From positions 2,976,001 through 3,040,000 of the forward strand of contig NZ_PTRA01000001.1 in assembly GCF_002943425.1 (NCBI RefSeq): a stretch of DNA of 64,000 bases. The letters run 5' to 3'. The position numbers and the translations under genes are program-made. The notes beneath the pieces are model-generated. The model was not told the DNA's origin, searched no databases, and was given only the letters and a program-made list of their open reading frames with translations. Each line of letters begins with the position of its first letter. Within the stretch, counting starts at the first letter, position 1. This DNA comes from Siphonobacter curvatus (GTDB lineage Bacteria > Bacteroidota > Bacteroidia > Cytophagales > Spirosomataceae). Positions 7,524-15,455 of this stretch are shown piece after piece.

Positions 7524-9941
7524 ATGTTATCTAATTATCTAAAAATCGCTTTTCGAAACCTCTGGCGAAATAAGACCTACTCGGCCATCAACCTGTTTGG
7601 GCTAGCCTTTGGTATCGCGACATGCTTACTCATTACTTTTTACGTCATCGATGAGCTGAGCTACGATCGCTTTCTGGGCCATGCGGATCGGGCGTACCGC
7701 ATCAATACCGACATCAATTTTGGTGGTTCCGAAACCCATACGGCGGCTTCCGCGGCTCCCATGGGACCAGCCCTGGCACAGGCCTACCCGGACATCGAAG
7801 CAGCGGCCCGCATTCGCGATCAGGCTCCGGGCATGATTCGAAAAGGGACGGAGAAAATTCAGGAGCGATCGGTCTACGCCGATTCCACGCTCTTCGATGT
7901 ACTGGGTTTGACCGTCCTTGCCGGCAACTCCAAAACCGCTCTCAATCAGCCCCATACGGTAGTGATTACCCGCCGCATGGCCCTGAAGTATTTCGATACT
8001 CCGGAAGCCGTCGGTAAAACATTAATACTGAACGAAAATGTCCCGTATAAAGTCACGGGTGTAATCGAAGACCTACCCCGTACCTCCCACCTCAATGCGG
8101 ATCTGTATTTCAGCATGCTGGATCACGCCGATAGCAAGGAAAATAGCTGGCTGAGCCATAACTACAGCACGTACCTTTTGCTCAAGCCCGGCGTATCGCC
8201 TCAGCAGGTCGAAGGTCAAATTCGGCAGCTCTTTCTAAAACACGGCGGTCCGATGATTCAACAGTGGCTGGGCAAGAACGTAGCCGAACTGGAGGCGGGT
8301 GGCAGCTACGTCCGCTATACACTCTTGCCCGTTCCGGACATTCATTTACATTCCAATCGCGTGGATGAAATGAATCCCTCGGGTAACATTCAGTACGTTT
8401 ACATTTTTTCAGCCATTGCCATCTTCATACTTTTCATTGCCTGCATCAACTTCATGAACCTCGCGACGGCCCGTTCGGCTCACCGGGCCAAGGAAGTAGG
8501 CGTACGAAAGGTACTGGGTTCAGCGAGTGCCCACCTGATCGGGCAGTTTCTGACGGAATCCATCCTGCTCAGTTTCATGGCTTGTAGTATTTCTTTATTA
8601 TTGGTGGAACTGGCCTTGCCCGCTTTTAACCAATTAGCCGACAAACAGCTTTCGCTTAATTTCATTCGTGACTGGTACCTGCTGCCCTTCCTGCTAACCT
8701 TTGCCCTGTTCGTAGGCGTACTGGCGGGCAGCTACCCGGCCTTTTACCTGTCTTCTTTCGAACCCGCCAAAGTACTGAAAGGCAAGCTTACCGCCGGGAT
8801 GCGAAGCGGCTGGCTACGGAGTTCGCTGGTCGTTTTCCAGTTTTTCGCCTCGGTATTCCTGATCATCTGTACCCTGGCAATTCATCGGCAACTGAATTTC
8901 ATTCAGCAGAAACAGGTGGGTTTTGATCGCGAGCAAGTCCTCATGCTTGATGGCGTCTATGGTCCCCAGGTACAGGCCTTGAAAAACGAAATTTTACGCA
9001 TCCCCGGCGTACAAAGCGGAACGGTTACGGGCTACCTGCCGACCCCTTCGTGGCGCGGAAACGATTCGTTTTTTCCGGAAGGTGAAATAACCCCGGAACG
9101 GGCCGTGCAGATGCAAACGTGGTACGTAGACCCGGACTACATGAAAACCATGGGCTTACAGTTGTTGGCGGGACGGAATTTTTCCAATCAGATGGCGACC
9201 GACTCATCGGCGGTTATTCTAAATGAAACTGCAGCGAAACTCTTCGGGTACACGAGTCCGACGGGTCGCAAGATTGCGGAAATTGAAGATCCGCAAACGG
9301 GCCGAACCCGGCAATTAAACGTCATCGGCGTCGTAAAAAATTTCAACTACGAGTCCCTCCGGGAGAACGTTGGAGCTTTATGCCTCTTACTCAACGCCAA
9401 GCCAGCGGGCTACGCTACCTTTCGACTAAAGACGCAGCAACTGCCCGAAACCGTAGCCAAAATTGAACAAACTTGGCAACGCGTGCTGCCGGGGCAACCC
9501 TTCCGGGCTCAGTTTATGGACGAAGCCTTCGACAGTATCTACCGTAGTGAGCAACGCGTCGGCAAAGTCTTTCTATCGTTTGCGATTACGGCCATTGTCA
9601 TTGCCTGTCTGGGTCTATTTGGATTGGCAGCGTATTCGGCCGAACAGCGGACCAAGGAAATCGGGGTACGGAAGGTGCTGGGAGCCACTGAACTGCAACT
9701 GGTTGCTCTGCTCTCCAGTGATTTCGTACGGCTCATCGGTATTGCCTTCCTCATCGCCGTTCCCATTGCCTGGTACGTCATGGACCAATGGCTCGAAGGC
9801 TTTGCCTACCGCAGCTCGCTGAGTATCTGGATTTTCGTCGGAGCAGGAGCCGCTTCGCTTTGCATTGCTCTGCTAACAATTAGTAGTCAGGCCATCCGGG
9901 CGGCGGCCATGAACCCCGTCAAGAGTTTAAAATCGGAGTAA
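7524..9941 (+). CDS. P3: two-module FtsX/MacB-like ABC permease
   Basis: 805 residues, group III. TM1 follows a basic amphipathic start (RNLWRNKTYS). Domain 1 contains the common NVPYKVTGVIEDLP strand region, and PDIHLHSN precedes TM2. Coupling segments are KEVGVRKVLGSASAHL (323-338) and KEIGVRKVLGATELQL; the second is followed by LSSDF, shared only with P4, where most paralogues have LSKDF/LSKEF. The tail is NPVKSLKSE. A strong hairpin with a T-run begins 7 bp after the stop codon, so transcription from the founding operon probably ends or is attenuated here. Confidence 0.94.
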   Translation: MLSNYLKIAFRNLWRNKTYSAINLFGLAFGIATCLLITFYVIDELSYDRFLGHADRAYRINTDINFGGSETHTAASAAPMGPALAQAYPDIEAAARIRDQAPGMIRKGTEKIQERSVYADSTLFDVLGLTVLAGNSKTALNQPHTVVITRRMALKYFDTPEAVGKTLILNENVPYKVTGVIEDLPRTSHLNADLYFSMLDHADSKENSWLSHNYSTYLLLKPGVSPQQVEGQIRQLFLKHGGPMIQQWLGKNVAELEAGGSYVRYTLLPVPDIHLHSNRVDEMNPSGNIQYVYIFSAIAIFILFIACINFMNLATARSAHRAKEVGVRKVLGSASAHLIGQFLTESILLSFMACSISLLLVELALPAFNQLADKQLSLNFIRDWYLLPFLLTFALFVGVLAGSYPAFYLSSFEPAKVLKGKLTAGMRSGWLRSSLVVFQFFASVFLIICTLAIHRQLNFIQQKQVGFDREQVLMLDGVYGPQVQALKNEILRIPGVQSGTVTGYLPTPSWRGNDSFFPEGEITPERAVQMQTWYVDPDYMKTMGLQLLAGRNFSNQMATDSSAVILNETAAKLFGYTSPTGRKIAEIEDPQTGRTRQLNVIGVVKNFNYESLRENVGALCLLLNAKPAGYATFRLKTQQLPETVAKIEQTWQRVLPGQPFRAQFMDEAFDSIYRSEQRVGKVFLSFAITAIVIACLGLFGLAAYSAEQRTKEIGVRKVLGATELQLVALLSSDFVRLIGIAFLIAVPIAWYVMDQWLEGFAYRSSLSIWIFVGAGAASLCIALLTISSQAIRAAAMNPVKSLKSE

Positions 9942-9948
9942 TTTTTTC

Positions 9949-9980
9949 ACCCTACGGCTGAGGTCAGCCGTAGGGTTTTC
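9949..9980 (+). terminator. Rho-independent terminator after P3
   Basis: Thirteen-bp perfect stem (9949-9961 with 9964-9976; core CCCTACGGCTGA) with TTTT on the 3' side and TTTTTT on the 5' side, so it could act in both directions. It separates P1-P3 from P4. Confidence 0.85.
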
Positions 9981-10012
9981 CGTATTGATTCATTCTCTTT
10001 CTTTCAACGTTT

Positions 10013-12409
10013 ATGTTTCAGAACTATCTCAAACTTGCCCTTCGCAATCTCTGGAAGAGTCGCCTCTTTACCGGCCTGAACATGCTGGGCCTTTCGCTGG
10101 GTCTGACGGTATCCTTACTGCTGTTTTTGTACATCAAGGATGAGTTAGCCTTTGATCGGTACCATCGACAGGCCGAGCAGATTTATCGGGTGAATCTGGC
10201 GGTGTCGTTTGACGACAAGGAGGAGAAATGGGCGACAGCTCCGAACATCATCGGCCCAACCATGCAGGAGAAAATTCCCGGCGTGAAGCAACAGGTTCGG
10301 TTTCTGAAACACAACTTCGGAGAATCGGCTTTCATTACAACGGGCGAAAAGAAATTCGTTGAAAAAAGCCTGTACTGGGCTGATTCCACGCTTTTTCAGG
10401 TATTTGATCTTCCGCTCGTGCAGGGCAATCCCCAAACGGCACTCGAAAAACCAAATCAGGTACTGATCAGTCAGCGTACAGCGGAACGTTATTTCGGCAA
10501 CGAAAATCCGCTGGGTAAAGACCTCAAAGTCGATAACCGAACAACGCTGGAGGTAACGGGCGTCTACGCGGATTTTCCGGACCACTCCTCGTTCGATGCC
10601 AACCTGATTGGTTCCTTTGCTACGGAAAAATGGGCGTACAAAAACCTTTCCTGGAGCAATGCCAGTTTTGAAACCTACGTCCTGTTAAATCCTCAGACCC
10701 AGCCTACTTCGGTCGAGCGGCAGTTGGACAAGCTGATTAAACAGAATGTTCCCGAAGAGAACCGTTATTACACCGCGTACCTGCAACCCTTAACGGACAT
10801 GCACCTGCATTCCGAAGACGTCGCCCACGTGTACACCCAAAAAATCGGCGATCCCCAGCAGGTACGGATTCTGGTTGTACTGGCCTTTGTAGTACTGGTC
10901 ATTGCCTGTATCAATTACATGAACCTGAGCACGGCTCGCTCTCAGCAACGTTTTCGTGAGGTGGGGATCAATAAGGCCCTGGGAGCTTCCCGCAGTTTGG
11001 TTGCCCGTCGGTTCTATATTGAAACGGCGATTCTGGTCTTGCTGTCCATTCTTTTAAGCATTGCTTTGCTGGAAGCTTTTTTACCGATATTCAATAGCCT
11101 TGCTTCGCGGAACCTTACGGCCCATGCGGTTCTGTCGCCCGAAGTCATTATCGGATTAGTACTGACGGGAACCCTCGTGACCCTGATTGCCGGTTCGTAT
11201 CCGGCTTTGTACCTGTCGTCCTACGCCCCTAAAAATCTGTTACAAACTAATTTCCGGGCCAATACCGGAGCCGGATTATTCCGGCGTAGTCTGGTCGTTA
11301 TCCAGTTTACAGCTTCCATAGTGCTCGTTATCAGTAGTATCATTTTCTACCAGCAGCTTCGGTTTGTACAGCATCAGAAACTGGGGTATCAGCCCGAACA
11401 GGTGGTGGCGGTTACTACCGTTGCGGCGGAGTCCAAAACGCAAATTGACGGACTCATGAACCGCGTTCGCTCCCTGCCCGATGTGGTGGAAGTATCCCGG
11501 GCCCAGACGTTTCCGGCCAGTGGCGGCAGTGGTCGTTCCCTACGAAAGAATTTACAGTCGTCGGAAGAATTCAAAATGACGACCAATCACGCCACGCCGG
11601 ATTTTGTACAGGTACTTGGCCTGAAACTGATTGCGGGAAAAACCCTTCCCTCGATTCCTAAAGATGCCAAAGACACGACGGTCCAGGTCGTATTGAACCG
11701 GAAAGCGGTAGCTTTTCTCGGGTACACGCCGGAAAACGCCATCGGCCGCAAAGCGTACGGGCTTTTCGGTGATAACAATACGGAGATCGTGGGCGTCGTC
11801 GAAGACTTTCATTTTGAAAATTTTCATCAACCCATCGGGGGTTATGCTTTTCATAATGCCAATACCGAATCGTATCGCTACCTGCTGGTGAAACTTCGCA
11901 CGCAGCGGCTGACGCAGGCCATGTCGCAGCTGGAAAATGCTTTCTCGGAGAGTATGCCGCAGTCGGCCTTTGAATACACCTTTCTAGATCAGTACCTAAA
12001 TAATCTTTACCAGACTGAACAGCGAACGGCCCAGGTCGTGCTGGTTTTCTCCATCCTGACCATCCTCGTTGCCTGCCTCGGTCTGTTTGGACTGGCGGCG
12101 TATGCAGCCGAACAACGGACCAAAGAAATTGGCGTTCGCAAAGTGCTGGGAGCCAATGAATTTCAACTGGTTACCCTGTTATCCAGCGACTTCCTCAAAC
12201 TCGTGGGCCTTGCCTTCCTGATTGCCTCGCCCTTGGCCTGGTGGATGATGAATGAATGGCTGACCAGCTTTGCCTATCGCATCCAGATTAGTGGCTGGGT
12301 CTTCGTGGCTGCCGGACTGCTGGCCTTGCTGATTGCTCTGCTGACGGTCAGTAGTCAGGCCCTGCGTGCGGCGTTGATGAATCCCGTTCGAAGTCTAAAA
12401 AGTGAATAA
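10013..12409 (+). CDS. P4: two-module FtsX/MacB-like ABC permease
   Basis: 798 residues, group III, closest to P3 in module 2 (KEIGVRKVLGANEFQL then LSSDF). Module 1 is atypical: the segment that is normally EVGVRKV-x-GA reads REVGINKALGASRSLV (315-330), and the following helix is ARRFYIET rather than GQFLxES. Such changes at the cytoplasmic face could alter contact with the ATPase (inference). The tail is NPVRSLKSE. The gene lies 37 bp after the terminator, so it needs either read-through or a promoter in that short gap; none was recognised. P5 starts only 23 bp downstream. Confidence 0.94.
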   Translation: MFQNYLKLALRNLWKSRLFTGLNMLGLSLGLTVSLLLFLYIKDELAFDRYHRQAEQIYRVNLAVSFDDKEEKWATAPNIIGPTMQEKIPGVKQQVRFLKHNFGESAFITTGEKKFVEKSLYWADSTLFQVFDLPLVQGNPQTALEKPNQVLISQRTAERYFGNENPLGKDLKVDNRTTLEVTGVYADFPDHSSFDANLIGSFATEKWAYKNLSWSNASFETYVLLNPQTQPTSVERQLDKLIKQNVPEENRYYTAYLQPLTDMHLHSEDVAHVYTQKIGDPQQVRILVVLAFVVLVIACINYMNLSTARSQQRFREVGINKALGASRSLVARRFYIETAILVLLSILLSIALLEAFLPIFNSLASRNLTAHAVLSPEVIIGLVLTGTLVTLIAGSYPALYLSSYAPKNLLQTNFRANTGAGLFRRSLVVIQFTASIVLVISSIIFYQQLRFVQHQKLGYQPEQVVAVTTVAAESKTQIDGLMNRVRSLPDVVEVSRAQTFPASGGSGRSLRKNLQSSEEFKMTTNHATPDFVQVLGLKLIAGKTLPSIPKDAKDTTVQVVLNRKAVAFLGYTPENAIGRKAYGLFGDNNTEIVGVVEDFHFENFHQPIGGYAFHNANTESYRYLLVKLRTQRLTQAMSQLENAFSESMPQSAFEYTFLDQYLNNLYQTEQRTAQVVLVFSILTILVACLGLFGLAAYAAEQRTKEIGVRKVLGANEFQLVTLLSSDFLKLVGLAFLIASPLAWWMMNEWLTSFAYRIQISGWVFVAAGLLALLIALLTVSSQALRAALMNPVRSLKSE

Positions 12410-12432
12410 TATTTCCCGTAAATCCTGAATCG

Positions 12433-14871
12433 ATGCTCCGCAATTACATCCAAATCGCCCTACGGAACTTATGGAAAAACAAGTCTTTTTCCCTGATTAA
12501 TATCGTCGGCCTAGCCGTGGGTATGGCCTGCTGTATGCTCATTTTACTGTACGTGCAGCAGCAACTGAGTTACGACCGTCATCACGAAAAGGCGGATGAT
12601 TTGTACCGTCTGGTAACGGAATTTGTCACCGAAAGCAAAACCGAACGGGCTCCCACGAGTGCGGCTCCGGTAGCAGCAGCTCTCAAAAACGAGTTTCCGG
12701 AAGTCGAAGAAGTCACCCGCGTATTCATTCCTTTTTCGGAAGATAAAGCCATTCTCAGACGGATGGAGGGCGGTCATTCTGTACAGACTTTTTACGAAAG
12801 CAAGGGAGCGTACGCCGATCCTACGTTTTTCAAAATCTTTACGTATTCATTCCTCGAAGGCAATGCTCAACGAGCGTTGGATCAACCCAATACGGTCGTG
12901 CTTTCCAAAGAAGTGGCCCAAAAGCTTTTTGGTAACGCTCCGGCTCTGAACCGGGTTATCCGGATTAGCAATAGTAACGGCGATCTGGACTTTAAGGTGA
13001 CGGGTGTCTTTGAATCCAAAGGCCCCTCCCACCTGGATACGCACTACCTCATGTCCCTGCAAACGGGCGAGCTGGGAGCCTTTGTCCGAAGCATCCAGAA
13101 TTTCGCGGTGAACAACATGTTCTATACCTACATCAAACTTCGGCCCGGTAGCGATGCCAAGGCTCTGGAAGCCAAGTTTCCGGCCTTCATTCAAAAGTAC
13201 ATGGGCGAAGACTTGAAGAAGGTCGCTTTTCGTAAGAACCAGTACCTGGAATCGGTTCCACGCATTCATCTGCATACGGAAGCCGAAGGCATGTTCAATA
13301 AAAAAGGAAACAGTCAGTTGGTGTACATCCTAGCTACGGTAGCCCTTTTTACCCTACTGATTGCGTGTATCAACTTCATGAACCTGAGTACAGCCCGTTC
13401 GGGTAAGCGGGCAGCGGAAGTAGGCGTACGTAAAGTCATGGGGGCTGAAAAGCAAACGCTGGTGGGTCAGTTTCTGGGTGAGTCAATGCTGATTAGTCTG
13501 CTTTCACTTACCATTGCCATTCTGCTGGTGGAACTCAGTTTGCCGGTATTTAATCAGGTTGCCGGTACAAATCTGGACGTATCCCTGACGAAAGATTACG
13601 ACAAGCTCCTATTATTTGTGGGGCTGGCTTTACTAACGGGCCTGGTGGCGGGTAGTTATCCGGCCTTTTATTTGTCCTCTTTCAATCCGGCTCAGGTCTT
13701 GAAGGGCAAAGCCAGCAACAGTCTGGCCGTTACCCAATTGCGGAAAGGGCTGGTCGTCTTTCAATTTGCCCTATCGATTATGCTGATTCTAGGTTCACTG
13801 GTGATCTGGCGGCAGATGCGTTTTCTTCAGGAAAAAGACCTGGGCTTTGTGAAAGATCAGCAACTGGTAGTCCCCCTGCGTACCTCCCAGGCCAAAGACA
13901 ATTACCGGACATTCAAACAAGCCGTTGACAAACAGGCAGAGGTAGTGGCATCCGCCGCGGCTACGAGTTATCCGGGCGTTTTTGTGGCGGGCGATCAGAA
14001 TTTCGTGCGGTTGGGCCAAAATATTGAACAGGCCGTAAACGTAAAGATGAATCACGTCAACTACGATTTTCTGGAAACCATGGGCTTTCATTTGCTCAGT
14101 GGACGGTTTTTCTCGACTAAATTTCCGGCGGATACAGCCCAGCGAATTATTCTCAACGAAACGGCTGTAGCCCGGTTAGGCTATACACCGCAGAATATCC
14201 TCGGTCAGCGGATACGCTGGAAAAGTTCGAATGAACAATTGGATTATCAGGTAGTGGGTGTCGTTCGGGATTTCAATTTCATGGGTCTGCAACAGCCCAT
14301 CAACAGCTTTGGATTTACGCTGGCTCCCTGGGGTCTTAACTACATGGTCATCCGAACCAATACGCCACAAGTGAAACGCCTGCTGGCTTCCTTGGAAAAC
14401 ACCTGGAAAAGTCTGAACGCGGACGAGCCTTTTGAGTACAGCTTCCTCGATCAGGATTTTCAGCGGAATTACGAAGCCGAGCAAACCATGGGAACCATGA
14501 TTGGCTACTTTACAGCGATAGCCATTCTGATTGCCTGTCTGGGTTTATACGGACTGGCGGCCTTTACGGCGGAGCAACGGATCAAAGAAATTGGGGTTCG
14601 GAAAGTACTGGGGGCCAGTGTGGGTCACATCGTAGGTCTGCTTTCGAAAGACTTCATGACACTCGTCCTGATTGCCTATGTGCTGGCCGTACCCATCTCC
14701 TGGTACCTGATGAACGAATGGTTACAGGCCTTTGCGTTCCGCATTAATCTGAGTTGGTGGCTTTTTGCCGGAGCGGGAGGTATTGCGTTTCTGATTGCTC
14801 TGGCCACGGTCAGTAGCCAGACGATTCGGGCGGCAATGGTGAATCCGGTAAAGAGTCTGAAGAGCGAATAA
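12433..14871 (+). CDS. P5: two-module FtsX/MacB-like ABC permease
   Basis: 812 residues, the longest complete copy. Domain 1 has a longer N-terminal part than its neighbours (about 45-295). TM1 is cysteine-rich (GMACCMLILLY) and is followed by QQQLSYDRHH instead of DELSYDRF. Coupling segments are AEVGVRKVMGAEKQTL (328-343) and KEIGVRKVLGASVGHI; the tail is NPVKSLKSE. The 23-bp gap to P4 means the two are co-transcribed. About 70 bp after the stop codon the first copy of the tandem-dyad promoter module begins, so this is the last gene of its operon. Confidence 0.94.
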   Translation: MLRNYIQIALRNLWKNKSFSLINIVGLAVGMACCMLILLYVQQQLSYDRHHEKADDLYRLVTEFVTESKTERAPTSAAPVAAALKNEFPEVEEVTRVFIPFSEDKAILRRMEGGHSVQTFYESKGAYADPTFFKIFTYSFLEGNAQRALDQPNTVVLSKEVAQKLFGNAPALNRVIRISNSNGDLDFKVTGVFESKGPSHLDTHYLMSLQTGELGAFVRSIQNFAVNNMFYTYIKLRPGSDAKALEAKFPAFIQKYMGEDLKKVAFRKNQYLESVPRIHLHTEAEGMFNKKGNSQLVYILATVALFTLLIACINFMNLSTARSGKRAAEVGVRKVMGAEKQTLVGQFLGESMLISLLSLTIAILLVELSLPVFNQVAGTNLDVSLTKDYDKLLLFVGLALLTGLVAGSYPAFYLSSFNPAQVLKGKASNSLAVTQLRKGLVVFQFALSIMLILGSLVIWRQMRFLQEKDLGFVKDQQLVVPLRTSQAKDNYRTFKQAVDKQAEVVASAAATSYPGVFVAGDQNFVRLGQNIEQAVNVKMNHVNYDFLETMGFHLLSGRFFSTKFPADTAQRIILNETAVARLGYTPQNILGQRIRWKSSNEQLDYQVVGVVRDFNFMGLQQPINSFGFTLAPWGLNYMVIRTNTPQVKRLLASLENTWKSLNADEPFEYSFLDQDFQRNYEAEQTMGTMIGYFTAIAILIACLGLYGLAAFTAEQRIKEIGVRKVLGASVGHIVGLLSKDFMTLVLIAYVLAVPISWYLMNEWLQAFAFRINLSWWLFAGAGGIAFLIALATVSSQTIRAAMVNPVKSLKSE

Positions 14872-14941
14872 CCTGCTTGTCACCGGCGAAACGCTCCTTG
14901 TAACCAACGGGTTTATCAAAAGCTCAGAAGCCTCTACTCCA

Positions 14942-14978
14942 TGTCCGAAACTGTACATCGACCGTTCAGTTTCGGACA
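14942..14978. promoter_or_regulatory. Tandem dyad operator, site A
   Basis: Two 16-bp TGT-N10-ACA-type dyads, TGTCCGAAACTGTACA (14942-14957) and CGTTCAGTTTCGGACA (14963-14978), separated by 5 bp. Together they also form a larger inverted repeat. A box TGACTACCAG (14999-15008) follows 20 bp later. It is one of six equivalent sites at permease block heads and a likely binding site for a shared regulator. Confidence 0.8.
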
Positions 14979-15034
14979 TTTATTTTTTATTACTCTGCTG
15001 ACTACCAGTCCATTACTAATATCATTCTTTAACT

Positions 15035-15050
15035 GGCATACTTTTAAAAC
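15035..15050 (+). promoter_or_regulatory. GGCAYRRCTTT promoter element, site A
   Basis: GGCATACTTTTAAAAC preceded by CT. The GG lies 56 bp after the operator and 26 bp after the middle box, as at the other sites. It is 60 bp upstream of the ATG of the 98-residue gene. It resembles a sigma-54 -24 element, but no GC is seen at -12. Confidence 0.6.
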
Positions 15051-15094
15051 ACAGTCCTTTACCTGATCGTATAACTTCTTAACCAGCCGCACGT

Positions 15095-15391
15095 ATGTCT
15101 TATATTGCAATACCTCTGCCTTCGTTGCCCGGGAAACAGGAAATTGAAATTTCGGTAAGCATCAACGGTCAAAAACAGGACTTGCATTACCGGGTCGAGT
15201 TATTTCGCTGGGACGACTGCTCAACGCCCTCGTTCAACCGCGTGGAATGCCTGCGGGAAATGCTGACCACCTACGATCAGGAATGGTCCCTGTATTACAT
15301 CGGGGCTCCGACCGATGACTTTGTACCCATCACGTTCGTCAAAAAAGATGGTTTGACGAAGATGAGAACCGTGGAAATAATAGAGAGCTAA
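15095..15391 (+). CDS. Small protein of unknown function at the head of the P6 block
   Basis: 98 residues, not recognised. No signal peptide or TM helix is evident. The sequence looks like a small soluble beta-rich domain: ISVSINGQ, then HYRVELFRW, then WSLYYIGAP and VPITFVKK. Asp, Glu and aromatic residues are frequent, and two cysteines lie about 12 residues apart. It is the first gene after promoter site A and ends 64 bp before P6, so it is probably co-transcribed with that permease. It is the only permease block that starts with a non-permease gene. Real coding is supported by its codon pattern and by a start 60 bp downstream of the promoter element. Confidence 0.75.
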   Translation: MSYIAIPLPSLPGKQEIEISVSINGQKQDLHYRVELFRWDDCSTPSFNRVECLREMLTTYDQEWSLYYIGAPTDDFVPITFVKKDGLTKMRTVEIIES

Positions 15392-15455
15392 GGCTCCTTC
15401 TGTACACTTGAAGACCCCATAAGACGCGATTTTCGTGTCACTACCGATTACACGT

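Noticed and set aside
14941-14979. Reading site A and its relatives as ordinary terminators
   Set aside because: They show poor or no T-runs in several copies, site C lies between divergent genes where no terminator is needed, site E is a poor hairpin, and all six have fixed spacing to downstream boxes.
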